A DNA stretch of 64,000 nt from positions 124,001 through 188,000 of the forward strand of contig NZ_PJCA01000040.1 in the NCBI RefSeq assembly GCF_002836355.1, given 5' to 3'. This DNA comes from Moritella sp. Urea-trap-13 (lineage in GTDB: Bacteria; Pseudomonadota; Gammaproteobacteria; Enterobacterales; Moritellaceae). Below the pieces are notes generated by a model. That model was not told the DNA's origin and searched no databases. It worked only from the letters and a program-made list of their open reading frames with translations. Shown here one piece after another: positions 1 to 11,058 of this stretch; the first letter of the stretch is position 1, and each line of letters opens with the position of its first letter. The position numbers and the translations under genes are program-made.

Positions 1-876
1 CAAGCTGCTGTTACTGAATTCTTCGGTAAAGAAGCACGTAAAGACGTTAACCCTGATGAAGCTGTTGCAATGGGCGCGGCGATTCAAGGTGCGGTACTTT
101 CTGGCGACAAAACAGATGTACTTCTTCTAGACGTTACACCTCTATCTCTAGGTATTGAGACTATGGGTGGTGTTATGACTAAGCTTATCGAGAAAAACAC
201 AACTATCCCGACTAAAGCGTCACAAACATTCTCAACAGCTGAAGATAACCAAGCTGCTGTAACTGTTCACGCAATCCAAGGCGAGCGTAAACGTGCTGCA
301 GACAACAAATCACTAGGTCAATTCAACCTAGAAGGTATCCGTCCTGCACAACGTGGTATCCCACAAATCGAAGTTGCTTTCGATATTGATGCTGATGGTA
401 TCCTACACGTATCTGCTACTGATAAAGATACTGGTAAAGAACAAAAAATCACAATCCAAGCGTCTTCTGGTCTTTCTGATGAAGAAGTAGAAGCAATGGT
501 ACGTGATGCTGAAGCAAACTCTGCTGAAGATGCTAAATTTGAAGAGCTAGTACAAGCACGTAACCAAGCTGATGCAATGGTTCACGGTACGCGTAAGCAA
601 ATCGAAGAAGCTGGCGAAGCACTACCTGCTGATGAAAAAGAAAAAATTGAAGCTGCTATTGTTGAACTAGAAGCTGCAATTAAAGGCGAAGACAAAGAAG
701 CGATTGAAGCAAAAACTCAAACGTTGATGGAAGCCGCTCAAAAATTAATGGAAATTGCTCAACAGCAAGCTGAAGCACAGCAAGCTGGCGCTGGTTCAGA
801 ACAGTCACAAGAAAAAGATGTGGCTGGTGATGTTGTTGATGCTGAATTTGAAGAAGTAAAAGACGACAAAAAATAG
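1..876 (+). CDS. dnaK: Chaperone DnaK (Hsp70), 3' part only
   Basis: Hsp70 chaperone that folds and protects proteins through ATP-driven cycles with DnaJ and GrpE in the cytoplasm. The reading frame is open from base 1, so 291 C-terminal residues are present and the 5' part lies outside the window. Visible are the end of the ATPase domain ([16 protein letters not shown]), the interdomain linker and start of the substrate domain ([16 protein letters not shown]), the beta-sandwich, the helical lid rich in E, A and Q, and the usual acidic tail ending EEVKDDKK. dnaJ follows in the same direction, the classic pair. Identification is essentially certain; only the left part is unseen. Confidence 0.98.
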   Translation, partial: QAAVTEFFGKEARKDVNPDEAVAMGAAIQGAVLSGDKTDVLLLDVTPLSLGIETMGGVMTKLIEKNTTIPTKASQTFSTAEDNQAAVTVHAIQGERKRAADNKSLGQFNLEGIRPAQRGIPQIEVAFDIDADGILHVSATDKDTGKEQKITIQASSGLSDEEVEAMVRDAEANSAEDAKFEELVQARNQADAMVHGTRKQIEEAGEALPADEKEKIEAAIVELEAAIKGEDKEAIEAKTQTLMEAAQKLMEIAQQQAEAQQAGAGSEQSQEKDVAGDVVDAEFEEVKDDKK

Positions 877-906
877 TAACGCCTAAGTTATTACTTTTTA
901 AATAGC

Positions 907-935
907 AAAGGCGTTGGTGCTTCACCAACGCCTTT
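907..935 (+). terminator. Strong stem-loop between dnaK and dnaJ
   Basis: A perfect 13-bp stem (AAAGGCGTTGGTG paired with CACCAACGCCTTT) with a 3-base loop lies 31 bases after the dnaK stop. Only three T residues end the stem and then CG follows, so it is a weak intrinsic terminator at best. It may instead stabilise the dnaK 3' end or partly attenuate dnaJ, keeping DnaK more abundant than DnaJ. Confidence 0.6.
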
Positions 936-971
936 CGTATATCTAAATTATTTAAATTTAAGCTGATTATT

Positions 972-2102
972 ATGTCAAAACGCGATTATTATGAAGTGCT
1001 AGGTGTATCACGCGACGCTAGCGAAAAAGATGTTAAAAAGGCCTATAAGCGCCTTGCTATGAAATATCACCCAGATAGAACCAAGGGTGATAAAGGCATG
1101 GAAGAGCAATTTAAAGAAGTTAAAGAAGCCTATGAAGTGCTTAATGACTCACAGAAAAAAGCAGCTTATGACCAATATGGCCATGCCGGTGTAAATCAAC
1201 AAGGTGGTGGTCACGGTGGTCACGGTGACTTTGGTGATGTATTCGGCGATGTATTCGGTGACATCTTTGGCGGTGGCGGCGGCCGTGGTCGTCAACAGCG
1301 TGCTGCACGTGGTAGTGATCTGCGTTATAACATGGAACTTACGCTTGAAGAAGCGGTTCGTGGCGTAAGCAAAACGATTCGTATCCCAAGCCAATGTCAC
1401 TGTGAAGTGTGTAATGGTTCAGGTGCTAAAACAGGTACTAAAGCCGCAACTTGTAGCACTTGTCATGGCCAAGGCCAAGTACAAATGCGTCAAGGTTTCT
1501 TTGCGGTAAACCAAGCATGCCCAACCTGTCATGGTAAAGGCAAAATCATTAAAGATCCTTGCCGTAAGTGTCACGGTGAAGGCCGTTACGAACGCAGCAA
1601 AGATCTAAAAGTAACCATCCCTGCGGGTGTTGATACGGGCGATCGTATTCGTTTAACTGGCGAAGGCGAAGCTGGCGATGTTGGTGCCGGTGCTGGTGAT
1701 CTATATGTTCAAGTAAGTGTGCGTCAACACGCTATCTTTGAACGTGATGGTAGCAACCTTTATTGTGAAGTGCCAATTAGCTTCACTCATGCAGCTGTTG
1801 GTGGCGAAATTGAAGTACCTACTTTAGATGGTCGCGTTAAATTAAAAGTACCCGCTGAAACTCAAACTGGTCGCATGTTCCGTTTACGCGGTAAAGGCGT
1901 TAAGTCTGTACGTGGTGGTGCTACCGGTGATCTACTGTGTAAAGTAACGCTTGAAACGCCTGTTAAATTAAACGCAGAGCAAAAAGAGTTATTACATCAG
2001 TTTGAATCATCGCTAAATAATGCATCAGCAAAGAAACATAAGCCTAAATCAGAAGGTTTCTTTGATGGTGTTAAAAGCTTCTTTGATGACCTAACTAAAT
2101 AG
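972..2102 (+). CDS. dnaJ: Co-chaperone DnaJ (Hsp40)
   Basis: Stimulates the DnaK ATPase and delivers unfolded substrates. The 376 residues equal the E. coli length. The J domain holds the HPD triad at residues 33-35. A Gly/Phe-rich linker at about 75-105 includes repeated GDVFGD. Four zinc-finger cysteine repeats follow ([32 protein letters not shown], about 144-205), then the C-terminal substrate-binding domains. This is a type I DnaJ with all parts intact. It sits 95 bases after dnaK with a strong stem-loop between, so it may be partly attenuated from the dnaK transcript. A terminator follows. Confidence 0.98.
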   Translation: MSKRDYYEVLGVSRDASEKDVKKAYKRLAMKYHPDRTKGDKGMEEQFKEVKEAYEVLNDSQKKAAYDQYGHAGVNQQGGGHGGHGDFGDVFGDVFGDIFGGGGGRGRQQRAARGSDLRYNMELTLEEAVRGVSKTIRIPSQCHCEVCNGSGAKTGTKAATCSTCHGQGQVQMRQGFFAVNQACPTCHGKGKIIKDPCRKCHGEGRYERSKDLKVTIPAGVDTGDRIRLTGEGEAGDVGAGAGDLYVQVSVRQHAIFERDGSNLYCEVPISFTHAAVGGEIEVPTLDGRVKLKVPAETQTGRMFRLRGKGVKSVRGGATGDLLCKVTLETPVKLNAEQKELLHQFESSLNNASAKKHKPKSEGFFDGVKSFFDDLTK

Positions 2103-2132
2103 CTACATCATATTATTGATTTAACTATGCTA

Positions 2133-2158
2133 AGCCGCGATTTAATCGCGGCTTTTTT
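2133..2158 (+). terminator. Intrinsic terminator after dnaJ
   Basis: Stem AGCCGCGA / TCGCGGCT followed by six T residues, about 30 bases after the dnaJ stop. It closes the dnaK-dnaJ unit. Confidence 0.9.
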
Positions 2159-2229
2159 ATATATCCGGTTTATTCCCGTCTGCCTCTTAATTAACCTAAA
2201 TACCTCTTAATAGTAGTAAATTGTTGATG

Positions 2230-2245
2230 TGTGATTGATTACACA
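2230..2245 (+). promoter_or_regulatory. CRP-like site upstream of nagK
   Basis: TGTGATTGATTACACA matches the CRP consensus TGTGA-N6-TCACA at nine of ten positions. It lies 107 bases before the nagK start in an AT-rich leader, a sensible place for cAMP control of amino-sugar use. This is an inference from one site. Confidence 0.5.
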
Positions 2246-2351
2246 GATATAACTCAGCTCAATATCATTATATTTTATAAACTACTACTATAAATATTTT
2301 ATAAAATTATCATCAATTAGTTTGCTGTTATTTAACGGTCATGGAGGTTAA

Positions 2352-3284
2352 ATGTATTACGGTTTTGATATTGGCGGTACCAAGATAGAATTTTCGGTAT
2401 ACAACACAGCGCTTGAGTGTGTTTTCAATGAGCGGATCCCCGCACCTACTGAAGATTATGAAGAACTATTAGATGCACTCGATAGCTTTATTTTTGAAGC
2501 GGATAAACAGTTTGATTGTAAAGGCATGGTGGGTATTGGTTACCCTGGGGTGATGGATCCAGAAACGCATACCTTAGTGTGCTCTAATTTACCCAGTTTA
2601 CATGGTCAAAACTTACAAATTGATTTACAGAAACGCATTGGTCGTGATGTAAAAGTGCAGAATGATGCTAACTGCTTCGCTTTGTCTGAATGTTTTAAAG
2701 GTGCGGCGGAAGATGCCGAGATCGCCATCGCGGTCACCTTAGGTACTGGCTTGGGTGGTGCAATCTGTATTAATAAAACGATTTTGTCTGGACATAACTT
2801 TGGCGCTGGTGAGTTTGGTCATATGGCGATCCCGGGCACTATGTTGCAGCGTTATCCTGAACTGCCATTGACTCATTGTGGTTGCGGTGGCCATTCTTGT
2901 TTAGAGACCTATTGCTCTGGCACTGGTCTTGCGGCGTTATATAAGCATTACAAAATTCATATCGATGGAACATGCACTGAAGAACAGGCGTTAAAAGGCC
3001 CAGATATTATTGCTGCCTACGAAGCGAATGAAACTGTTGCTGTGAAAACTATCACGGTATTTTTAGATATTTTAGCGGCAGCACTCGGCAGTCTTATCAT
3101 GATCCTCGATCCGAATGTCGTGGTGTTTGGTGGCGGCTTGGCGCGTTTTGAGGCCTTGTATTCGCAACTGCCTGAAAAGATAAAGGCTTATGTATTTGAT
3201 AATATGAAGTTACCACAATTAAAACTCGCTGAGTTTGGTGGTGAAGGTGGTGTGCGTGGCGCAGCACTGTTGAATTATAAATAA
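2352..3284 (+). CDS. nagK: N-acetyl-D-glucosamine kinase (ROK family)
   Basis: Likely phosphorylates N-acetylglucosamine, for example from cell-wall or chitin recycling, to the 6-phosphate using ATP. The 310 residues are close to E. coli NagK (303). The phosphate-binding motif DIGGTK is at residues 6-11. The ROK zinc motif with His and Cys ligands (HCGCGGHSCLE) is near 175-185. GTGLGG near 133 and the C-terminal glycine-rich stretch (FGGGLA) also fit. There is no N-terminal HTH, so it is a kinase and not a NagC-type repressor. A good ribosome site (TGGAGG) is 4 bases before the ATG. The gene stands alone. Another ROK sugar kinase specificity cannot be fully excluded. Confidence 0.9.
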   Translation: MYYGFDIGGTKIEFSVYNTALECVFNERIPAPTEDYEELLDALDSFIFEADKQFDCKGMVGIGYPGVMDPETHTLVCSNLPSLHGQNLQIDLQKRIGRDVKVQNDANCFALSECFKGAAEDAEIAIAVTLGTGLGGAICINKTILSGHNFGAGEFGHMAIPGTMLQRYPELPLTHCGCGGHSCLETYCSGTGLAALYKHYKIHIDGTCTEEQALKGPDIIAAYEANETVAVKTITVFLDILAAALGSLIMILDPNVVVFGGGLARFEALYSQLPEKIKAYVFDNMKLPQLKLAEFGGEGGVRGAALLNYK

Positions 3285-3442
3285 CCGTTTTGGCATGGAA
3301 GTATGGGGGAACACTAATTAACAGATAGAATTAAGGGAGAAAATTTTTATGCTCTCCCTTGTTTTTATATAAATCGCCCATACCTAGTTATTTAAGTAGC
3401 ACAGTAACTGTGCTTATCATTAAGAATTATGGAAGTTTAATT

Positions 3443-4060
3443 ATGTCTGAATTTGCAACAAGTGAACAAAAAGGTAGTTACGGTATTGGTCTTCAAATGG
3501 GTCAACAGCTTGCTGCTAACCCTTTCGAAGGTCTAGACATTTCAGCTGTTCAAGCTGGTCTTGCTGATGCGTTCGCTGGTGAAGAAAGCAAAGTTAGCAA
3601 TGAAGAGCTAAACCAAGCTTTCCAACTAATTCATGAGAAATTAGAAGCTGAGAAAGAAGCAAAATCAAAAATCTTCGCAGCGGAAGGTGAAAAATTCCTA
3701 ATTGCAAACGCAGAACGTGAAGAAGTAACAATCACTGAATCTGGTCTACAGTACGAAGTTATCGCACTTGGTGACATCGATCAAAAACCGACTGCAGAAT
3801 CTACAGTACGTGTTCATTACCATGGCACACTAACAGACGGTACGGTTTTTGATAGTTCTGTTGAACGTGGTCAACCTGCTGAATTCCCAGTTGGCGGCGT
3901 TATCGCTGGTTGGACTGAAGCACTACAACTAATGAACGTTGGTGATAAATTTAAACTATCTATCCCACACACACTTGCTTATGGCGAACAGGGCGCAGGC
4001 GCTGCAATCGGTCCATTCCAAGCACTAGTATTTGAAGTAGAACTATTAGACATCATCTAA
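3443..4060 (+). CDS. fklB: FKBP-type peptidyl-prolyl isomerase FklB
   Basis: Catalyses cis-trans isomerisation of prolyl bonds and acts as a folding helper. The ATG at 3443 gives 205 residues (E. coli FklB is 206) and has GGAAG upstream; the frame extends further 5' but without support. An N-terminal dimerisation region (SYGIGLQMGQQL) is followed by a long charged helix (about 65-95) and a C-terminal FKBP domain with VRVHYHGTLTDGTVFDSS and AYGEQGAG. No signal peptide is seen, so it is probably cytoplasmic, unlike FkpA. It is a single gene with its own strong terminator. Confidence 0.93.
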   Translation: MSEFATSEQKGSYGIGLQMGQQLAANPFEGLDISAVQAGLADAFAGEESKVSNEELNQAFQLIHEKLEAEKEAKSKIFAAEGEKFLIANAEREEVTITESGLQYEVIALGDIDQKPTAESTVRVHYHGTLTDGTVFDSSVERGQPAEFPVGGVIAGWTEALQLMNVGDKFKLSIPHTLAYGEQGAGAAIGPFQALVFEVELLDII

Positions 4061-4082
4061 TCAGTCCTATTACAGACTAGCG

Positions 4083-4122
4083 AAACGCCTTGCTCATAGT
4101 GATATGAGCAAGGCGTTTTTTT
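4083..4122 (+). terminator. Intrinsic terminator after fklB
   Basis: A long perfect stem (AAACGCCTTGCTCAT / ATGAGCAAGGCGTTT) ends in a run of T residues just after the fklB stop. Confidence 0.92.
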
Positions 4123-4266
4123 ATGCTTAAAATAAGCGTTTTAGTACTATTCCAGCTTAAACCCTTTAGACATAAATTTTCATTCGGCACTACCTAAAAA
4201 GATATAAATTAATGGCAGTGGAGAGATAGTTGCTGCCCTGTTATTATTATTTAGGTAAGATGAATG

Positions 4267-4280
4267 TTGATTTAGATCAA
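4267..4280 (+). promoter_or_regulatory. Perfect FNR box before a microprotein gene
   Basis: TTGATTTAGATCAA matches the FNR consensus TTGAT-N4-ATCAA at all ten fixed bases. It ends 18 bases before the start of the 36-codon gene at 4299. This is close to the start codon, so the transcript leader would be very short if FNR activates, or the site may repress. FNR responds to loss of oxygen through a 4Fe-4S cluster. Confidence 0.7.
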
Positions 4281-4298
4281 CTTTATGGATAGTGAGTA

Positions 4299-4409
4299 AT
4301 GGCAACGTATAACGATTTTAACTGGAAGTACGCAGTAGTGTTCTTAATTGTATTTTTAACAATACCGACAATGCACCTATGGGCTGGCCTATTTGGTATT
4401 TTCGGTTAA
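4299..4409 (+). CDS. Unrecognised 36-residue single-span membrane protein
   Basis: A 36-codon frame starting MATYNDFNWKYAVV. A hydrophilic N-terminus of about 10 residues is followed by one long hydrophobic stretch (about residues 11-36) with a proline near 23 and a C-terminal Gly-rich end (LFGIFG). It therefore looks like a single-span inner-membrane peptide. Support for reality: an FNR box just upstream, AGTGAG as a possible weak ribosome site, and its own terminator 20 bases after the stop, so box, frame and terminator form a complete small transcription unit. I do not recognise the family. By analogy with CydX, CcoM or NapE, a small accessory subunit of an anaerobic or microaerobic respiratory complex is possible, but this is only inference. 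Confidence 0.65.
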   Translation: MATYNDFNWKYAVVFLIVFLTIPTMHLWAGLFGIFG

Positions 4410-4430
4410 TGGCTGATACTCAGTATGATG

Positions 4431-4467
4431 AACCCGCATTCTAGCACTTAGAATCGTGGGTTTTTTT
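4431..4467 (+). terminator. Intrinsic terminator after the microprotein gene
   Basis: AACCC / GGGTT and ATTCTA / TAGAAT form an interrupted stem followed by seven T residues. It isolates the 36-codon unit from dapB. Confidence 0.8.
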
Positions 4468-4571
4468 ATACCTAATAAATAGGCTCGTAGACCCTGTTGA
4501 TGTGTTTCGAGGAGTGTTATCATCGAAGTACTTTAGCTATTTGATTATGATAAACACAGGGAGAAATCTAG

Positions 4572-5390
<819 letters not shown>

Positions 5391-5463
5391 ATTAAAAACA
5401 TAAAATAAAACAGTTGCGTAACATTTATTTTATCTGTATGATTCGCGGAATTTGCCAAAATTT

Positions 5464-5501
5464 AGTAATTCAGAGGTTGGTTTTTTTAATCTCGAATTAC
5501 T
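5464..5501 (+). other. Imperfect inverted repeat in the carAB leader
   Basis: AGTAATTC and GAATTACT pair, with GAG / CTC inside and a single bulged A. The loop contains a run of seven T residues. It lies 75 bases before the carA start. It could be an operator or an RNA structure controlling carAB by arginine or pyrimidine supply. I could not recognise a convincing ArgR box here. Confidence 0.45.
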
Positions 5502-5575
5502 ATGCTGTGTGACAGCCTGGGGTAAATAGTTGATTTATTTTATTATTTTTCTATCTATTTTTTTTGGAGGTTGTC

Positions 5576-6721
5576 TTGAGTAATATCGCCTTGTTGGTGT
5601 TGGAAGACGGAACAGTATTCCGTGGTGTGTCTATCGGTGCAGAAGGTCATTCGGTAGGTGAAGTAGTTTTTAATACTTCAATGACTGGTTATCAAGAAAT
5701 ATTAACCGATCCTTCCTATTCTCGCCAAATCGTTACTCTTACTTACCCACACATCGGAAATACCGGTACCAATGATGAAGACGCTGAGTCTCCAGATGTT
5801 CATGCTTGTGGACTAATCATTCGAGATCTTCCTTTAGTTACTTCTAACTTCCGTAATCAACAAACACTTACTGACTATCTAAAAGAACGTAATGTTGTTG
5901 GTATCGCGGATATTGATACGCGTAAACTGACACGTATCTTACGTGAAAAAGGTGCGCAAGCGGGTTGTATCATCGCCGGTGAAAGTATAGATGAAACACT
6001 CGCATTGGAACTTGCTAAAGCATTCCCTGGCTTAAAAGGCATGGATCTAGCGAAAGAAGTGACAGTAAAAGAAGCATACGAATGGAACCAAGGTAGCTGG
6101 ACTTTAACAGGTGGCTTACCTGCAGACGCAACCGATTCACGTTTCCACGTTGTTGCTTATGATTATGGTGTTAAACGTAATATCTTACGTATGTTAGTTG
6201 ACCGTGGTTGCCGTATTACGGTTGTACCTGCGCAAACAACTGCGAAAGAAGTATTAGCGTTAAATCCAGATGGTATTTTCTTATCAAACGGCCCTGGCGA
6301 TCCAGAACCGTGTGATTATGCAATCGCAGCAATTAAAGAAATTTTGACTACCGATATTCCAGTATTTGGTATTTGTTTAGGTCACCAATTACTTGCATTA
6401 GCAAGTGGTGCTAAAACATTAAAAATGAAATTTGGTCATCATGGTGCTAACCACCCTGTAAAAGACATGGAGCGTGGCGTAGTAATGATTACGGCGCAGA
6501 ACCATGGTTTCGCAGTTGATCAAACTACATTACCTGAAAATCTAGTCATGACGCATAAGTCATTATTTGATGACTCTTTACAAGGTCTTCATCGTACTGA
6601 TAAACCCGCATTTAGCTTCCAAGGTCACCCTGAAGCAAGTCCTGGTCCACACGATGCCGCTCCACTTTTCAATCACTTTATAGAGTTGATGGAAAAGAGT
6701 ATGGAAAAAAGCAACGCCTAA
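5576..6721 (+). CDS. carA: Carbamoyl-phosphate synthase small subunit (glutaminase)
   Basis: Releases ammonia from glutamine for carbamoyl phosphate, the shared precursor of arginine and pyrimidines; partner of CarB. I chose the TTG at 5576 because GGAGG lies 5 bases before it. This gives 381 residues, and E. coli carA also starts with UUG. An N-terminal CarA domain ([30 protein letters not shown]) is followed by a class I glutamine amidotransferase domain with the nucleophile in FGICLGHQ (about residue 269) and the His/Glu pair in GHPEASPGP. carB starts 27 bases after the stop, so the two are one operon. Confidence 0.97.
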   Translation: MSNIALLVLEDGTVFRGVSIGAEGHSVGEVVFNTSMTGYQEILTDPSYSRQIVTLTYPHIGNTGTNDEDAESPDVHACGLIIRDLPLVTSNFRNQQTLTDYLKERNVVGIADIDTRKLTRILREKGAQAGCIIAGESIDETLALELAKAFPGLKGMDLAKEVTVKEAYEWNQGSWTLTGGLPADATDSRFHVVAYDYGVKRNILRMLVDRGCRITVVPAQTTAKEVLALNPDGIFLSNGPGDPEPCDYAIAAIKEILTTDIPVFGICLGHQLLALASGAKTLKMKFGHHGANHPVKDMERGVVMITAQNHGFAVDQTTLPENLVMTHKSLFDDSLQGLHRTDKPAFSFQGHPEASPGPHDAAPLFNHFIELMEKSMEKSNA

Positions 6722-6748
6722 GCCTGATACCTAGTAGAGAATTGAACT

Positions 6749-9700
6749 ATGCCAAAACGTAATGATATAAAAAGTATTCTAATCTTGGGCGCAGGTCCTA
6801 TCGTAATCGGTCAAGCGTGTGAGTTTGACTATTCCGGTGCTCAAGCTTGTAAAGCACTTCGTGAAGAAGGTTACCGAGTTATTCTAGTTAACTCAAACCC
6901 AGCTACAATCATGACTGACCCAGAAATGGCGGACGCGACTTACATCGAGCCGATCCACTGGGAAGTTGTACGTAACATCATCGAAAAAGAACGTCCAGAC
7001 GCGATTCTACCGACTATGGGTGGTCAAACAGCATTAAACTGTGCACTTGAGCTAGACAGCAAAGGTGTTTTAGCAGAGTTTAACGTTGAACTGATTGGTG
7101 CTACTGCTGATGCAATCGACAAAGCGGAAGACCGCAGTCGTTTTGATAAAGCCATGAAAGCCATTGGTCTTGAAACACCGCGTGCTGGTATTGCGCATAC
7201 AATTGAAGAAGCTAAAGGCGTACTGGCTGAAGTCGGTTTCCCATGTATTATTCGTCCATCATTCACTATGGGTGGTACGGGTGGCGGTATCGCTTATAAC
7301 ATGGAAGAATTCATCGACATCTGTACGTTAGGTTTAGACCTCTCTCCAACCACAGAATTATTGATCGATGAATCATTAATCGGTTGGAAAGAATACGAAA
7401 CTGAAGTTGTACGTGATAAAAACGACAACTGCATCATCGTATGTACAATTGAAAACTTCGACCCAATGGGCATCCACACGGGTGACTCAATTACGGTTGC
7501 ACCAGCACAAACATTAACGGATAAAGAATACCAAATCATGCGTAATGCATCGATGGCTGTTCTACGTGAAATTGGTGTTGAAACGGGTGGTTCAAACGTT
7601 CAGTTTGGTATCAACCCTGAAGATGGGCGTATGGTTATCATCGAGATGAACCCACGTGTATCACGTTCATCTGCTCTTGCATCAAAAGCTACGGGTTTCC
7701 CAATTGCTAAAATTGCGGCAAAACTAGCGGTAGGTTACACGTTAGATGAGTTATCAAATGATATTACTGGCGGCGCAACTCCAGCATCATTCGAACCAAC
7801 ACTTGATTACGTTGTAACTAAGCTGCCACGCTTTAACTTCGAAAAATTTGCTGGCGCGAACGACCGTCTTACTACCCAGATGAAATCTGTTGGTGAAGTA
7901 ATGGCAATTGGCCGTAACTTCCAAGAGTCACTGCAAAAAGCATTACGCGGCTTAGAAATTGGCAAGAATGGTTTAGACCCTGAAGTTAATCTAAACGATG
8001 ATACTGCAGCTGCAACAATTCGTCATGAATTAATGGAAGCTGGCGCAGAGCGTATCTTCTATATTGCTGACGCGTTCCGTAGCGGCATGACGTGTGATGA
8101 GATTTATGCAATTACGTGTGTTGACCATTGGTTCTTAGTACAAATTGAAGACCTAGTTAAAGCGGAAGCAAACGTAAGTAAAATCGGCCTGTCTGGCTTA
8201 GATGAAACGGTATTACGTCAACTTAAGCGTAAAGGTTTCTCTGATATACGTCTGTCTAAACTTGCAGGTGTAAGCGAAAACGAAGTACGTAAACTTCGTC
8301 ATCGTTTAGACATATTACCGGTTTACAAGCGTGTTGATACCTGTGCCGCTGAATTCTCAAGCGACACGGCTTACATGTATTCTACCTACGATGAAGAATG
8401 TGAAGCAGCACCAACGGATAATGATAAAATCATGATCATTGGTGGCGGTCCTAACCGTATTGGCCAAGGTATCGAATTCGATTACTGTTGTGTACACGCG
8501 GCATTAGCGATGCGTGAAGACGGCTACGAAACTATCATGGTTAACTGTAACCCTGAAACTGTTTCAACAGATTACGACACATCAGATCGCCTATACTTCG
8601 AACCTATTACATTAGAAGATGTATTAGAAATCGTCCGTGTAGAAAAGCCGAAAGGCGTGATTGTTCAGTACGGTGGTCAAACGCCACTTAAACTAGCACG
8701 TGAATTAGAAGCGGCTGGCGTACCTATTATCGGTACATCACCGGATGCAATTGACCGTTCAGAAGATCGTGAACGTTTCCAACAAGCTGTTGACCGTTTA
8801 GGTTTATTACAGCCTGACAATGCAACGGTAACAACGACTGAACAAGCGGTTATTTCTGCTGAATCTATCGGTTATCCGTTAGTTGTTCGTCCATCATATG
8901 TACTTGGTGGCCGTGCAATGGAAATTGTATATGACGAAATCGATTTACGTCGTTACTTTAAAGAAGCGGTAAGTGTTTCTAACGAATCACCAGTACTACT
9001 TGACCGTTTCCTAGATAACGCTATCGAGCTTGACGTTGATGCAATCTGTGATGGTAAAGATGTTGTTATTGGCGGCATCATGGAGCACATCGAACAAGCA
9101 GGTGTTCACTCAGGTGACTCAGGTTGTTCATTACCTCCTTATTCATTAAGCCCAGAAATTCTTGATGTTATGCGCGACCAAGTACGTGCATTAGCATTAG
9201 AGTTAGGTGTTATTGGTCTAATGAATACCCAGTTCGCTGTTAAAGATAACGAAGTTTATCTTATTGAAGTTAACCCGCGTGCTGCACGTACAGTGCCTTT
9301 TGTTTCAAAAGCAACAGGTGTACAACTTGCGAAAGTTGCTGCACGTGTAATGGCTGGTCAAACGTTAGTTGAACTTGGTTTCACAGAAGAAGTTATCCCA
9401 CCATACTACTCTGTTAAAGAAGTAGTATTACCATTTGGTAAGTTCCCAGGTTCAGATCCGTTACTAGGCCCTGAAATGCGTTCTACTGGTGAAGTGATGG
9501 GTGTGGGTGATACATTCGCTGAAGCTTATGCTAAAGCACAGCTTGGTGCTTCTGCTGAAGTTGCTAAGAGTGGTCGTGCGCTTATCTCAGTTCGTAACGG
9601 TGATAAAGCCCGCGCAGCTGAATTAGCGAAGCAACTTATTGCACTTGGTTTTGAAATTGACGCGACTCACGGTACTGCTGTGGCACTGGGTGAAGAAGGT

Positions 9701-9967
9701 GTTAATCTTCGCTTAGTAAACAAGGTACATGAAGGTCGTCCTCATATTCTTGACCGTATCAAAAATGGCGAGTACAGCTACATTATTAATACGACGGAAG
9801 GTCGTGTTGCTATTGAAGATTCTCGTCAACTTCGTGCAGCGGCTTTACGTTATAAAGTTAACTACACAACAACAATGAATGCTGCATTCGCAACGTGTCA
9901 AGCGCACTCTGCTGATGACCGTGGTACAGTTCGCTCAATCCAAGAGCTACATACTCGCATTAAGTAA
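6749..9967 (+). CDS. carB: Carbamoyl-phosphate synthase large subunit
   Basis: Makes carbamoyl phosphate from bicarbonate, two ATP and ammonia channelled from CarA. The 1072 residues match the family (E. coli 1073). Two homologous ATP-grasp halves are visible: the first begins [21 protein letters not shown] and the second, near residue 560, [37 protein letters not shown] and [17 protein letters not shown] are the matching ATP-grasp metal motifs. The C-terminal allosteric domain (about 940-1072) includes IINTTEG, where UMP and ornithine act in relatives. A terminator follows the stop. Confidence 0.98.
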   Translation: MPKRNDIKSILILGAGPIVIGQACEFDYSGAQACKALREEGYRVILVNSNPATIMTDPEMADATYIEPIHWEVVRNIIEKERPDAILPTMGGQTALNCALELDSKGVLAEFNVELIGATADAIDKAEDRSRFDKAMKAIGLETPRAGIAHTIEEAKGVLAEVGFPCIIRPSFTMGGTGGGIAYNMEEFIDICTLGLDLSPTTELLIDESLIGWKEYETEVVRDKNDNCIIVCTIENFDPMGIHTGDSITVAPAQTLTDKEYQIMRNASMAVLREIGVETGGSNVQFGINPEDGRMVIIEMNPRVSRSSALASKATGFPIAKIAAKLAVGYTLDELSNDITGGATPASFEPTLDYVVTKLPRFNFEKFAGANDRLTTQMKSVGEVMAIGRNFQESLQKALRGLEIGKNGLDPEVNLNDDTAAATIRHELMEAGAERIFYIADAFRSGMTCDEIYAITCVDHWFLVQIEDLVKAEANVSKIGLSGLDETVLRQLKRKGFSDIRLSKLAGVSENEVRKLRHRLDILPVYKRVDTCAAEFSSDTAYMYSTYDEECEAAPTDNDKIMIIGGGPNRIGQGIEFDYCCVHAALAMREDGYETIMVNCNPETVSTDYDTSDRLYFEPITLEDVLEIVRVEKPKGVIVQYGGQTPLKLARELEAAGVPIIGTSPDAIDRSEDRERFQQAVDRLGLLQPDNATVTTTEQAVISAESIGYPLVVRPSYVLGGRAMEIVYDEIDLRRYFKEAVSVSNESPVLLDRFLDNAIELDVDAICDGKDVVIGGIMEHIEQAGVHSGDSGCSLPPYSLSPEILDVMRDQVRALALELGVIGLMNTQFAVKDNEVYLIEVNPRAARTVPFVSKATGVQLAKVAARVMAGQTLVELGFTEEVIPPYYSVKEVVLPFGKFPGSDPLLGPEMRSTGEVMGVGDTFAEAYAKAQLGASAEVAKSGRALISVRNGDKARAAELAKQLIALGFEIDATHGTAVALGEEGVNLRLVNKVHEGRPHILDRIKNGEYSYIINTTEGRVAIEDSRQLRAAALRYKVNYTTTMNAAFATCQAHSADDRGTVRSIQELHTRIK

Positions 9968-9984
9968 TCGCGATTCATAGTTAA

Positions 9985-10028
9985 TAAAAAACCTCGTTAT
10001 TGCTGTTTAAGGCAGTAGCGAGGTTTTT
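9985..10028 (+). terminator. Intrinsic terminator after carB
   Basis: AAAAAACCTCG pairs with CGAGGTTTTTT, with an inner CTG / CAG stem. It is flanked by A and T runs, so it may also work for the convergent small gene at 10099. Confidence 0.9.
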
Positions 10029-10098
10029 TTATATCTGCAATTTATGATGATTAGCAACAGTCAGCGCCGAGTGACAGAGACTACAACGACAGTTTCAA

Positions 10099-10320
10099 TT
10101 ACAGTTCAAATTCCAATTCAATAAAGGTGCAACCTTTTGCACAACTCACGCCGGTCTTCGACGCATCATTTTTATTTTTTGGTGGTAATAATTTTAATGC
10201 TTGTTGACAAACTGGGCATAAAACAGTTTTTCCAAGGCATACTTTTTTGATGGTATTACGCTGCTCATGAAATGAGTTGGAACTGCTTTTGTTAATCGCT
10301 GAAAAATCTATTTTTGACAT
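10099..10320 (-). CDS. Unrecognised 73-residue protein with cysteine pairs
   Basis: A small hypothetical protein. The N-terminal 25 residues are polar and Ser/Asn-rich. The middle holds CPVC (about residues 35-38) and the C-terminus CAKGC (about 59-63), a CxxC plus CxxxC layout typical of small zinc ribbons or other metal knuckles. No signal peptide or membrane segment is seen. AGAG lies before the ATG on the minus strand. It is convergent with carB and divergent from the pilin operon, so its neighbours give no functional clue. It is probably real, because the frame covers an otherwise empty gap and has a proper start. Confidence 0.6.
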   Translation of the reverse strand: MSKIDFSAINKSSSNSFHEQRNTIKKVCLGKTVLCPVCQQALKLLPPKNKNDASKTGVSCAKGCTFIELEFEL

Positions 10321-10527
10321 AATAACTCTTTAATTGTGCGTGTTTTTTTCTTTAATTACACCTGTTATTTACTTATTCATGTTGCTTGGTTTAATCAAAG
10401 TGAACAAGTAATTACTGTGGGTATATCAATAATTGTGGAACATTTTACCTGTTTATTGGCATAAAAGTATCAGTGATTGCATTTTATTCTAGGGTTAGTG
10501 TTTCTGAACCACGAATAAATTAAGCGA

Positions 10528-11058
10528 ATGTTAATGATGTACTGTAAATTAAAATTATCAGGTATAACCTTAATCGAGTTACTTTTAAGCTTGGCAATAC
10601 TGACTATATTGCTGGCCGTAAGTGTGCCTGCGTATACTGGATACGTGGATAAACATAAACTCAGTAACCTCACTAGGCAATTCGTTGAAGCGTTAACGAT
10701 CACTAAACAATTAGCGATAGTACGGGGGCAACGGCATTATTTTAATGTGCAGGTTAGTAACACCGTCACTAGCACATTCGAATCATGTTGGGTTATCAGT
10801 GATAGCGAAAATTGTGATTGCTTAGCACCTCACACCTTATGTCAAACTCAATATGGCCAAGTTAGTTCTGTGATAAGTGATATTGAAATCAGCATTAATC
10901 GCGCCCGTTTATCCTTCTCACCCTTATTTGGTGCCACCAATGGCGCTAGCTATCAACTTTCCTTAGGGCGCTTTAGCACTCAGGTTATTGTTAGTACTCT
11001 GGGACGTATTCGAGTTTGTATGATAGGCGGAGATAGTGCTATTTATGGACCTTGTTAA
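10528..11058 (+). CDS. Minor type IV pilin, FimT/FimU (PpdA) type
   Basis: First of four overlapping or abutting prepilin genes. The type III leader MLMMYCKLKLSG is followed by ITLIELLLSL, with Gly at -1 and Glu at +5, then a hydrophobic helix (about 13-35). The rest is a small GspH/FimT-like globular domain with several cysteines (about 91-115) that may form a disulphide. Minor pilins of this kind prime assembly of type IV pili or competence pili at the inner membrane after cleavage by PilD. The order resembles E. coli ppdA-ppdB-ygdB-ppdC. No strong ribosome site is seen; ATG 10534 is an alternative start. Confidence 0.85.
   Translation: MLMMYCKLKLSGITLIELLLSLAILTILLAVSVPAYTGYVDKHKLSNLTRQFVEALTITKQLAIVRGQRHYFNVQVSNTVTSTFESCWVISDSENCDCLAPHTLCQTQYGQVSSVISDIEISINRARLSFSPLFGATNGASYQLSLGRFSTQVIVSTLGRIRVCMIGGDSAIYGPC

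Noticed and set aside
4468-4571. Lysine riboswitch before dapB
   Set aside because: The leader is only about 100 bases after the upstream terminator, too short for the lysine aptamer, and no core motifs are visible.
5564-5575. Longer carA start at the upstream TTG
   Set aside because: The TTG at 5564 overlaps the GGAGG ribosome site itself; the TTG at 5576 has correct spacing and matches the E. coli N-terminus.
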